5,461 nucleotides of DNA from an uncultured Verrucomicrobia subdivision 3 bacterium (GTDB lineage Bacteria; Verrucomicrobiota; Verrucomicrobiae; Limisphaerales; UBA11358): contig CAIXPZ010000271.1 of the NCBI GenBank assembly GCA_903921455.1, forward strand, positions 1-5,461. The letters are read 5' to 3'. Position 1 is the first letter of the stretch, and every line of letters begins with the position of its first letter. The notes under the pieces are model-generated. The model was not told the origin of the DNA. It did not search any database and worked only from the letters and a program-made list of their open reading frames with translations. Positions 1-5,317 of this stretch are shown piece after piece. The translations under genes were made by a program, and so were the position numbers.

Positions 1-482
1 GTCACAGCCATCGGCGCGCTGACTAGCAGGACTTGCGAATTTGTGACGGGCGCTCCGGCACCGTCGGTCACAATTCGCGTCTCCATCAGGCGCGACCCGG
101 TCGGCACGGTGTAAGACTTGGTGCGAACGGTTTCCTGATCCTGCCGCGAGGCTTGCGCGGGATTGTCGCCTTGCACGACGGATTGCTCAATGCCCTGAGT
201 GGATTTACTCACCGTGCTGGCATGACCGCCCTTGAGCGGCGCGATGGCGCAACCCGACACCATCAGCAGCACCATCGCCGCGACGGCCGCAGCGGCGATC
301 TTGATGGGACGCTGTTTTTCCGGTTCTCCGTTGAGTCTGGCGACGAGGCTTTCGGCGTGCGCTTGCGTGCAGCCGACGCACAATAGTTCAGCGCCGGGCC
401 GGCCAACACCTTCCACCATCACGCCCCAGGTATGTTCCGTTGCCCAGCGTGTTCCAACATGAATCGTAGTGTATTGTTTCAT
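1..482 (-). CDS. Possible membrane or lipoprotein with internal lipobox (C-terminus outside window)
   Basis: Reading the minus strand from ATG at 482 gives 160 codons open to the left edge, so the C-terminus is missing. Residues 1-60 are soluble-looking and contain a CVGC pair (Cys35, Cys38). They are followed by basic residues (Lys56, Arg58, Lys61), a hydrophobic stretch at about 62-75, and a lipobox-like Val75-Ser-Gly-Cys78. After Cys78 the chain is polar, rich in Ser, Thr and Gln, as expected for an exported domain. The start is well supported: the ATG overlaps the upstream TGA as ATGA and has a strong AAAGGAG-type site nearby. No ATG, GTG or TTG lies between Leu34 (TTG) and the hydrophobic segment, so the lipobox is unusually deep for an ordinary signal peptide. 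It may be a lipoprotein with an extra N-terminal part or simply a single-pass membrane protein. I do not recognise the family; a phage envelope or lysis role is inference from context. Confidence 0.75.
   Translation of the reverse strand, partial: MKQYTTIHVGTRWATEHTWGVMVEGVGRPGAELLCVGCTQAHAESLVARLNGEPEKQRPIKIAAAAVAAMVLLMVSGCAIAPLKGGHASTVSKSTQGIEQSVVQGDNPAQASRQDQETVRTKSYTVPTGSRLMETRIVTDGAGAPVTNSQVLLVSAPMAV
249..299 (-). other. Hydrophobic segment ending in a lipobox-like VSGC
   Basis: Codons 62-78 of the leftmost gene encode an Ala/Val/Leu/Met-rich segment ending GTG TCG GGT TGC (Val-Ser-Gly-Cys), preceded by Lys and Arg. This fits the signal peptidase II consensus. Its depth, about 60 residues from the only good start, is atypical, so lipidation is possible but not assured. 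Confidence 0.5.
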
Positions 483-763
483 TTCGCTTCTCCTTTCGTT
501 TTAGTTTCAAACATGATGCTGATGCGATCTACTGTGCGCGTCAGCACCGCCTGGTTGTCGGCCAACGTGGCCAGACTCTTTTTCAAATCGCGCCGTTCCT
601 CGACGGCAAAACTTTCGCGCAGTTCCACCGCCGAAATCCGCCGATCCATGTTCATCCAAAGACCGATGACCGCCGCAGCGATGGAAAATAATTGCAGCAC
701 ATTGCCGAGAGTGATTTCCGGGATGAACCGGAATTTTTTTAGATATTGAATTTGCTCAGTCAT
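479..763 (-). CDS. Small single-TM coiled-coil phage protein (holin-like or i-spanin-like)
   Basis: This is a 94-residue protein. A short N-terminal part with Lys9, Lys10 and Arg12 leads into one hydrophobic helix at about residues 19-39 (leucine, alanine, isoleucine, ending Leu-Trp-Met). A charged, heptad-like helical region at about 40-85 follows, with many Glu, Arg and Lys. Small phage proteins of this plan, one N-terminal membrane helix and a coiled coil, are common in structural and lysis modules and are often labelled holin-like without proof. The start is set by an ATGA overlap with the stop of the DnaT-like gene; there is no clear Shine-Dalgarno, so termination-reinitiation is likely. 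It overlaps the following lipobox gene in the same way. Candidate roles are inner-membrane spanin, holin accessory, or a tail or ejection protein. The membrane topology is ambiguous because basic residues occur on both sides of the helix. Confidence 0.8.
   Translation of the reverse strand: MTEQIQYLKKFRFIPEITLGNVLQLFSIAAAVIGLWMNMDRRISAVELRESFAVEERRDLKKSLATLADNQAVLTRTVDRISIMFETKTKGEAK
492..499 (-). promoter_or_regulatory. Ribosome binding site ACGAAAGG(AG) for the lipobox gene
   Basis: ACGAAAGG continues into AG, giving a near-consensus AAAGGAG 7-9 nt before the ATG at 482. It lies inside the end of the 94-residue gene, so the last gene combines a real site with an ATGA overlap. Confidence 0.7.
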
Positions 764-1314
764 ACGCGCACAAGTTTTACCGACCCACTTTTCGATTTAA
801 TCAGCGAACCAAATTTGGCAAGCAACGCCTGGGCGACGGCGGAAATGATTGGCCGCGTGTCGGCCTTGTCGTAGCCGGTTTGAACGCCGGCATTGTTGTA
901 ATACTTCAACCCTTCGCCGGCGGGCGCGGCGGTGCGGTCGGCGATAAGAAGTTCCCGCGCCAACTCGCAAGCCGCCTGGATGACCGCCTTCGGCACCAGA
1001 TTTTCCGGCACCCAATTTCCCGAAGTCAGCAACAGGCTAACGCCCAGCGTTGCATCGCGATCCGGATCGGGGCAACGGTAGCGCGGCCATTGCAATGCCT
1101 GAGAATCGGCGGACTTAACGCCGCCGAATTGGTATTCGGCGTCAATCAGCCGAGAGGCCATCACGAGCGCCACGGCCTTGTTGTCAGCAGTGGCAGCCGT
1201 CCACGCCGAGGCATACAAATGCCCGGCGTGATACGCGTCGCCATCCGCGACATTCGCGTAAGCGTTGGCGTCGGCCTTGCCCGTGCCGTCCTCTTTGATG
1301 AGTGTCAGTGGCAT
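760..1314 (-). CDS. DnaT-like head-tail connector (neck/completion) protein
   Basis: This 184-residue protein begins with the pattern I associate with the phage 'putative DnaT-like ssDNA-binding protein' family: a short Leu-Ile-Lys-Glu-Asp-Gly-Thr-Gly start, then Ala-Asn-Ala-Tyr and a Val-Ala-Asp-Gly-Asp-Ala-Tyr-His segment (residues 22-29). Next come an Ala-rich helix with Ala-Ser-Arg-Leu-Ile-Asp-Ala at about 53-59, a Gln-Trp-Pro-Arg motif at about 74-77, and a second helix, Val-Pro-Lys-Ala-Val-Ile-Gln-Ala-Ala-Cys-Glu-Leu-Ala. The protein ends Val-Lys-Leu-Val-Arg-Val, also typical. The DNA-binding name is probably misleading. Members sit next to capsid genes and are thought to act as head-completion adaptors between portal and tail, and the position here agrees. 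The ATG at 1314 lies 21 bp after the previous stop without an obvious Shine-Dalgarno. Its stop overlaps the next start as ATGA. Confidence 0.85.
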   Translation of the reverse strand: MPLTLIKEDGTGKADANAYANVADGDAYHAGHLYASAWTAATADNKAVALVMASRLIDAEYQFGGVKSADSQALQWPRYRCPDPDRDATLGVSLLLTSGNWVPENLVPKAVIQAACELARELLIADRTAAPAGEGLKYYNNAGVQTGYDKADTRPIISAVAQALLAKFGSLIKSKSGSVKLVRV

Positions 1315-1335
1315 AGTTTTATTGGCCCGCCCGTG

Positions 1336-1584
1336 CTACGGACTGGCGTCAGGGAGTTCGAGACCGAAGCGCGCCAGGATCAAGTTGCGGATGGTTTCAT
1401 CCGTCCATTGCCCGAGCGCGTCATAGTCCGCGCCGGTGATCTGAAACATCGTGGCGTTGTTGACGATGACCTGCAGCTTGCGCTGAAAAGAATCATCGCT
1501 CGTGCGCCAGGTGATGGAATTGATCTGGGCCGTGCGCGCCGGCGCCAGTTCGATCGTTTTCGGTTTGATTGCGATTGCGTTCAT
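1336..1584 (-). CDS. Hypothetical 82-residue phage structural-module protein
   Basis: I do not recognise this family. The frame stays open further upstream to an ATG at 1704, but that would overlap the LamG gene by about 100 bp. The ATG at 1584 is preferred because it follows the LamG stop by 16 bp and has an AAAGGAAA ribosome binding site 6 bp upstream. The N-terminus has alternating small and aliphatic residues (Asn-Ala-Ile-Ala-Ile, then Ile-Glu-Leu-Ala-Pro). A beta-prone middle with Ser-Ile-Thr-Trp and Leu-Gln-Val-Ile-Val follows, then a helical C-terminus with Gln-Trp-Thr-Asp-Glu-Thr-Ile and Leu-Ile-Leu-Ala-Arg-Phe. There is no signal peptide, membrane helix or cysteine. Its place between the LamG gene and the connector suggests a virion or assembly accessory role. 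It ends with TAG, 21 bp before the DnaT-like gene. Confidence 0.75.
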   Translation of the reverse strand: MNAIAIKPKTIELAPARTAQINSITWRTSDDSFQRKLQVIVNNATMFQITGADYDALGQWTDETIRNLILARFGLELPDASP

Positions 1585-1590
1585 AGTTTT

Positions 1591-1598
1591 CCTTTCGT
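1591..1598 (-). promoter_or_regulatory. Ribosome binding site ACGAAAGG for the 82-residue gene
   Basis: ACGAAAGG lies 6 nt before the ATG at 1584, in the 16-bp gap after the LamG stop codon. It decides the start at 1584 over the in-frame ATG at 1704. The same 8-mer precedes the capsid gene and the leftmost gene. Confidence 0.7.
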
Positions 1599-1600
1599 GG

Positions 1601-3349
1601 TTAAAAGTTTTCAAACGGCAGGCCACTGCCGTAATTGTAAAGTTGCAAGACCTCATCCGCAGACAGCGCCCGCTGCCAGCAACCCACTTCATCCAAAGCA
1701 CCAATCAGCGGATAGCCCCACGGATTGATGCCCAAAATCAAATCGCTGGCGCTGAAGAAGCCCGCCGCCGTCGGCACGATGTTGCCGGTGAAATCCGCAT
1801 AAGCCTGCTCATCACCGTTAAGATAAATGCGCAGCGAGTTGCCTTCCTTCACGAAGACCGCGTGAGTCCAGTTGTAATCGTAAATGGATCCATAACCCGT
1901 AAGCGCCTGGCAGTAGCCCGGCGAACTGTCGGTGTGAACCGTAAAGTTCACCGCGCCGTCATAAGCGCGGATGCCGATTTGCACCGTGCCGCCGACACTG
2001 ATAACACCCTGACCGTCGAAGCCACTGGTCGTGTTGTAATTGATCCAGCACGAAAAAGTGAAATCGCCATCCAGCAGGCTGTTGGGCGCGAACGAAACCA
2101 GACCTTCCCCGCCGGACTCGTCACCAAAATCCGCCGCGTCATTGAGGACGCCGGAGACTTGATAAATCGGCCGGTAGCTGCCGCCCGTGGCCTCTTGGAA
2201 CGACCATTCCCCCAAATCCCAGGCGTTACCGCTGGAATCATTGCGCGAAAAGCCTTCCGCTTCATCGAGCGTCCAATAACCAGCCAAATCCGTTTGGAGC
2301 GTTACCGCCGGATACGGCACCGGCACGGCGTAGGTATCAATCAGGTATTGCCGGATCGTGTTGGCCTCAGTTTCAGTCAAGGCGCGGTCATAGACCAGCA
2401 CCGCCAAAATGTAACCGGAAAAATTCATGCCCGTGCTACGCGAACCCAGCGTCACCCACTTCCGCGTGTTGGCCGGCGTGCCGCTCATTACCGTCATGGC
2501 CTCCTCGCTGCCGTCCAAGCGCAAGGTGATGTCCGTTTCGCTTACGGCCTGTTCAAAGACGGCCACCGAGGGAGCGTTAATCGGCGTCGAGCCATCCAGC
2601 GAATTGGCATCCGAACCGCGCCAGGCATGACCGCGCAAATGGTTGCCGTAAAGCATGAGCAGCGTATCGCCATCGCCCGAGCCGCCAGTGCCGAGAATGT
2701 CGTTTTCACCCGTGGCCAGTGGCATCGCCACCACAAAAATCGTGTGCTGGTCGGGTTTGAATACCGACGCCACCGAAGCCAGCAAATCATCCGTGCCGTC
2801 AAACATCACTGCCGGTTGCCCGACGTCATTGCTCCGATAAACCGGCCGGTAATCAAAATTGGATTGGGCCAGGTGCGTTTCATGGCCCGACTCATCCGGC
2901 CACGTCGTCACCCGATCACCGTCAGACATGCCGGCGAGCGATTCAACGCGCGCCCAAAGCTGCAGACCGATGACACTTTGCGGCACGGGCGGCACGGCAT
3001 CATCCGGGCGGATCCAATTACTGCGCTCGGTGATTTCAACACCGGCGGCGTCCACGCCGACGATGAAATAAAATTCACTGCCGCCATCGGGCGCGAACAG
3101 GCGGGAGTCGCCGTAGTGCCAGTAATCCTCAGGCATCATCCACGACGCGCCATTATCCCAGCTCAGCCAGACGTTCCACTTGAACGGGTTCGGCAAATCC
3201 CAATCCCAAGCCAGCTTGTCAGGATACTGCGCACGCAACACCGGCGCGGGCAGCAAGGCGGGATGTGCAAACCGCAATCGATTGCGGCGACGGCCTTGCG
3301 CCCAGAGCGCGAGCCAGGTGCGACGATCAATTTTCGGGAGCGTCATCAT
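1601..3349 (-). CDS. Large virion-type protein with two LamG/concanavalin A-like domains
   Basis: This is a 582-residue protein. The basic N-terminus (about 1-40) leads into a Trp-rich beta segment at about 44-115 that may be an Ig or Fn3-like fold. Two LamG-type jellyroll domains follow. Domain 1 (about 128-340) opens Gly-Leu-Gln-Leu-Trp, contains Trp-Pro-Asp-Glu-Ser-Gly and Val-Met-Phe-Asp-Gly, and ends Val-Tyr-Asp-Arg-Ala-Leu-Thr. Domain 2 (about 354-573) opens Gly-Tyr-Trp-Thr-Leu-Asp-Glu and ends with the characteristic Gly-Ala-Leu-Asp-Glu-Val then Arg-Ala-Leu-Ser-Ala-Asp-Glu-Val. Such domains commonly bind glycans or serve as adhesive modules. No signal peptide or enzyme motif is seen. 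The ATG at 3349 overlaps the previous gene by 23 bp and has no clear Shine-Dalgarno, so coupling is likely. Placement between capsid and connector genes favours a head-decoration or head-fibre protein; a tail receptor-binding role is the alternative. The domain calls are confident; the virion position is inference. Confidence 0.88.
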   Translation of the reverse strand: MMTLPKIDRRTWLALWAQGRRRNRLRFAHPALLPAPVLRAQYPDKLAWDWDLPNPFKWNVWLSWDNGASWMMPEDYWHYGDSRLFAPDGGSEFYFIVGVDAAGVEITERSNWIRPDDAVPPVPQSVIGLQLWARVESLAGMSDGDRVTTWPDESGHETHLAQSNFDYRPVYRSNDVGQPAVMFDGTDDLLASVASVFKPDQHTIFVVAMPLATGENDILGTGGSGDGDTLLMLYGNHLRGHAWRGSDANSLDGSTPINAPSVAVFEQAVSETDITLRLDGSEEAMTVMSGTPANTRKWVTLGSRSTGMNFSGYILAVLVYDRALTETEANTIRQYLIDTYAVPVPYPAVTLQTDLAGYWTLDEAEGFSRNDSSGNAWDLGEWSFQEATGGSYRPIYQVSGVLNDAADFGDESGGEGLVSFAPNSLLDGDFTFSCWINYNTTSGFDGQGVISVGGTVQIGIRAYDGAVNFTVHTDSSPGYCQALTGYGSIYDYNWTHAVFVKEGNSLRIYLNGDEQAYADFTGNIVPTAAGFFSASDLILGINPWGYPLIGALDEVGCWQRALSADEVLQLYNYGSGLPFENF

Positions 3350-3560
3350 GCGATTGGTTCGGCATCGAAACCGCGAGTGGTTTGGCCACGGGCGTCGTGG
3401 TCTTCAAATTGGAGTCCAGCGTCACGCTGGTCACGCTGGCCGGTTCAGTCAGTGACCGACCGCAATGCGGACAGTTCGCAATCGTCGTCGGCTTTTCCGG
3501 CAGGATGGCCGTCTGCAAAGGCCGCCGCTTGCGCTGAATGATGGGTAAAAGTTGGTCCAT
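3327..3560 (-). CDS. Small hypothetical protein with single CxxC knuckle
   Basis: The ATG at 3560 gives 77 residues. The frame also extends to a GTG at 3596, but that codon lies inside the hairpin after the capsid gene and has no ribosome binding site. The N-terminus is basic (Gln-Arg-Lys-Arg-Arg at 9-13). Then comes Cys30-Pro-His-Cys33-Gly, a zinc-knuckle half site without a partner pair, followed by a Thr/Ser/Pro-rich, probably disordered tail. Residues at about 42-47 (Ser-Val-Thr-Ser-Val-Thr) come from a perfect 9-bp tandem duplication at 3421-3438. The gene has no obvious Shine-Dalgarno and overlaps the LamG start by 23 bp. It fills the space between capsid and LamG genes and runs in the operon direction. 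I do not recognise a family. Metal binding would need a dimer or another partner. Confidence 0.6.
   Translation of the reverse strand: MDQLLPIIQRKRRPLQTAILPEKPTTIANCPHCGRSLTEPASVTSVTLDSNLKTTTPVAKPLAVSMPNQSHDDAPEN
3421..3438. repeat. Perfect 9-bp tandem duplication
   Basis: GTCACGCTG occurs twice in a row (3421-3429 and 3430-3438). It is in frame in the small CxxC gene and duplicates Ser-Val-Thr, consistent with slippage in a poorly constrained region. Confidence 0.8.
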
Positions 3561-3569
3561 AATTGGAAG

Positions 3570-3605
3570 GGCGTCGGCGCAGGGAATAAACCCCACGCCG
3601 ACGCC
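3570..3605 (-). terminator. Strong hairpin after the capsid gene (partial terminator or mRNA-end element)
   Basis: A perfect 10-bp inverted repeat, GGCGTCGGCG at 3570-3579 and CGCCGACGCC at 3596-3605, encloses 16 nt that can form an inner GGG/CCC stem with a 6-nt loop. It begins 5 nt after the capsid stop codon. No T-run follows on the minus strand, so it is not a canonical intrinsic terminator. It may instead protect the 3' end of the capsid message, weaken read-through, or act as a processing site. The stem is directly visible; the function is inferred. Confidence 0.6.
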
Positions 3606-3610
3606 GTGAT

Positions 3611-4618
3611 TTAGTTGTGATCTACGGCGACGATGCGGACGTTTTTGTTTTCAAAAACGCGCGTCCAGTTGGCGCCGTTTTCCAATTCCGCATTCGTCGG
3701 GCTGTCGCCCGCGACCGCCGCGCTGGTGAACTTCACGCCGCGCGGATGGAGGATGTAACGGCGACGATTGATCAGCACCGTGTCGCTGTCGAGAGGCACG
3801 CGAGCGATCTCCACGCCTTCGGTGCCGAAGCCGCCTTGCAGCGGTTCGGATTCGAGCGGCGAAGTGCCTTTGCCGAATGCACCGGGGCCAAACAGATAGC
3901 TGGTGTAAACCAAACCATCAGTCGTGCCAGCCCGAGTCGGCAGGCCATCGTCCACGATGACGCGGCGACCTTGGAACGTCTTGATCTGCGCTTTGCCCTC
4001 GCTGTCGGGGATGAAGTCGATCAAGTCCAACTTGCGCAACGCCGCTTCCGTCGCGCTGTGCATGGCAATCGCGGTGAGACGATCACCACGGTCGCCCAGC
4101 TTCACGGTCGCATCCACAAACGTGGAACCGTTGAGCCGAGTCGTGGCCGACTGACCTGCCACGGTTTCGCTCGCGATGGACAGTTTGTTGCCTGCCATCG
4201 AGCCCGCCGCGAAGATGCCTTTCAGCGAGCTGATGACCAGCGTCTGGTCCATGCGTGCCCAGTAATCACCGACGAGGTCCAGAATCGCCTGCATCGGATC
4301 GTCGCCGGAGACGACTTTCGCGAGGTGATTCACCGACCAGACTTGCGCATCGTTCTGGATACGCGCGATGTCCTGGTCGCTGGTGATCTTGTTCACGGCC
4401 AACGAAGCGTTGTCCGCAAGCAATTGCCGCGCTGCCGTCAGGTCTTTCCAAAACGGCATTTTCACTTCGCGCCCACCGCCTGCCGCCAATGCGTCAAACT
4501 CGGGGGCGTGTTCCACGATGCCACTTTGCACGAAGGCGGAGAGTGCCGCCGTGCGTTCGATGGCATACTTTTCGAATTCCGTCGGGATGATGATGTCTGC
4601 CAAGGCTGTTTTAGCCAT
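3611..4618 (-). CDS. Major capsid protein (HK97-fold coat protein)
   Basis: This 335-residue protein has the look of phage 'coat protein' families of the Gp13-like HK97-fold type. The N-terminus is Ala-Leu-Ala-Asp-Ile-Ile-Ile-Pro-Thr-Glu-Phe. A Ser-Gly-Ile-Val segment (32-35) is followed by a Gly-Gly-Gly loop (47-49) and a Met-Pro-Phe-Trp-Lys-Asp-Leu strand. The middle has Gln-Val-Trp-Ser-Val-Asn, a Gly-Asp-Tyr-Trp-Ala-Arg helix, a His-Ser-Ala-Thr-Glu-Ala-Ala-Leu-Arg-Lys-Leu helix and a Val-Ile-Val-Asp-Asp-Gly-Leu-Pro strand. The C-terminus contains Arg-Arg-Arg-Tyr-Ile-Leu-His-Pro-Arg-Gly and ends near Asn-Val-Arg-Ile-Val, the usual finish for this family. Length suits a T=7-type shell subunit. 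No protease domain or cleaved leader is evident. The ATG at 4618 has an AAAGG site 7 nt upstream. The gene follows the scaffold by 27 bp, the standard scaffold-then-capsid order. The family name comes from memory of such proteins, not from a search. Confidence 0.9.
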   Translation of the reverse strand: MAKTALADIIIPTEFEKYAIERTAALSAFVQSGIVEHAPEFDALAAGGGREVKMPFWKDLTAARQLLADNASLAVNKITSDQDIARIQNDAQVWSVNHLAKVVSGDDPMQAILDLVGDYWARMDQTLVISSLKGIFAAGSMAGNKLSIASETVAGQSATTRLNGSTFVDATVKLGDRGDRLTAIAMHSATEAALRKLDLIDFIPDSEGKAQIKTFQGRRVIVDDGLPTRAGTTDGLVYTSYLFGPGAFGKGTSPLESEPLQGGFGTEGVEIARVPLDSDTVLINRRRYILHPRGVKFTSAAVAGDSPTNAELENGANWTRVFENKNVRIVAVDHN

Positions 4619-4625
4619 AATGTTA

Positions 4626-4633
4626 CCTTTCGT
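4626..4633 (-). promoter_or_regulatory. Ribosome binding site ACGAAAGG for the capsid gene
   Basis: ACGAAAGG lies 7 nt upstream of the capsid ATG at 4618, inside the 27-bp gap after the scaffold gene. It is the clearest translation signal of the head genes, in keeping with high capsid expression. Confidence 0.7.
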
Positions 4634-4645
4634 TTAGTGATCCAG

Positions 4646-5317
4646 TTAAGCAGCGGCTTTGAGGCGCGCGGCCAGTCCGGGATCGGATTTCTGCAGTTTC
4701 ATTTGTTCCGTGAGATTCCAGGTGTCCTTGCGGAACGGATTTTTCACGGACCGTTGCGAACCCCCAGCGCCCCCGGCACCGTTGCTGGCAGCCCCGCCAC
4801 CAGCGTTGGATTCAAATAGATGCGGAGCGTCGGCGACTTGCGCATCGACCCACTCCTCTAAAGTCATTGGCGTGATGCCATCCTTGCCATAACGCACGGA
4901 CTTGCCATCGGCCTCGAAAGCTTGCGGCGACCCATTTACCAATTTGAAAACCGTGCGCGCACGGCTCGTGATGTCTGGGATTGCCGTGGGCCGGAGGCCA
5001 CGCTTAGTCGCAGCGGTGATGACACCTTGATCGATTTGAATAGCCGTGAGCCGCGTCGTCAAAGCATCACGTTCGCCCGTGACCGCAGTAAATTGTTTGT
5101 CCCAATCCGCCTTCAACGTCTTGAGCCGCTCGGTGACGAGCTTGTCAATTTCCTCGGGCTTGTGGCCTTGGGCTTGCAGCTCCAGCTTGCGCTTTTCTTC
5201 GGCGAGGCGACGGAACTCATCGGGATCCACGCCGGCGAACCGGGCATCGCGATCTTCAATCTGTTTCCGCAGTTCGATGTTGTGCGTGCGCATCTCATCG
5301 GCCTTCGCTTTGTCCAC
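4646..5317 (-). CDS. Phage capsid scaffolding protein (DUF6651-like)
   Basis: This 223-residue protein has the layout of a scaffold. A charged coiled coil spans about residues 1-92, rich in Glu, Lys, Arg and Leu. A mixed domain at about 95-168 has Ala-Thr-Lys-Arg-Gly-Leu-Arg-Pro, Gly-Lys-Asp-Gly-Ile-Thr-Pro-Met-Thr-Leu-Glu-Glu-Trp and Ala-Pro-His-Leu-Phe. A Gly/Ala/Ser linker follows (about 171-188), then a basic C-terminal helical tail, Asn-Pro-Phe-Arg-Lys-Asp-Thr-Trp-Asn-Leu-Thr-Glu-Gln ending in Leu-Ala-Ala-Arg-Leu-Lys. That tail is common in phage scaffold-like proteins and would be the part contacting coat protein. Scaffold before coat is the normal order. The start is uncertain: GTG at 5317 has no ribosome binding site, while in-frame ATG at 5293 (residue 9) has GAAGG 8 nt upstream. 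The N-terminus looks shorter than I expect for relatives, and an in-frame TAA lies at 5336. DUF6651 is assigned from memory. Confidence 0.82.
   Translation of the reverse strand: MDKAKADEMRTHNIELRKQIEDRDARFAGVDPDEFRRLAEEKRKLELQAQGHKPEEIDKLVTERLKTLKADWDKQFTAVTGERDALTTRLTAIQIDQGVITAATKRGLRPTAIPDITSRARTVFKLVNGSPQAFEADGKSVRYGKDGITPMTLEEWVDAQVADAPHLFESNAGGGAASNGAGGAGGSQRSVKNPFRKDTWNLTEQMKLQKSDPGLAARLKAAA

Noticed and set aside
33..386. 117-residue plus-strand frame
   Set aside because: Antisense to the lipobox gene, Arg/Gly/His-rich, no ribosome binding site; the minus strand has a coupled start and continuous frame.
760..1314. Replication role (DnaT) for the 184-residue protein
   Set aside because: The family label mentions DnaT-like DNA binding, but its location beside capsid genes and its sequence pattern fit phage neck adaptors, not the replication primosome.
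880..1728. 282-residue plus-strand open frame
   Set aside because: It spans three minus-strand genes antisense and crosses their boundaries, with no recognisable motif; a shadow.
1502..3541. 679-residue plus-strand open frame, longer than any called gene
   Set aside because: It lies wholly antisense to the LamG gene and neighbours. Its product is Arg/His/Ile-rich without domain patterns, while the opposite strand gives clear LamG signatures. Codon bias on the coding strand removes stops from this antisense frame.
3617..4819. 400-residue plus-strand open frame
   Set aside because: It is antisense to the capsid and scaffold genes, with Arg/His/Val-rich low-information sequence. The minus-strand frame is a convincing capsid protein.
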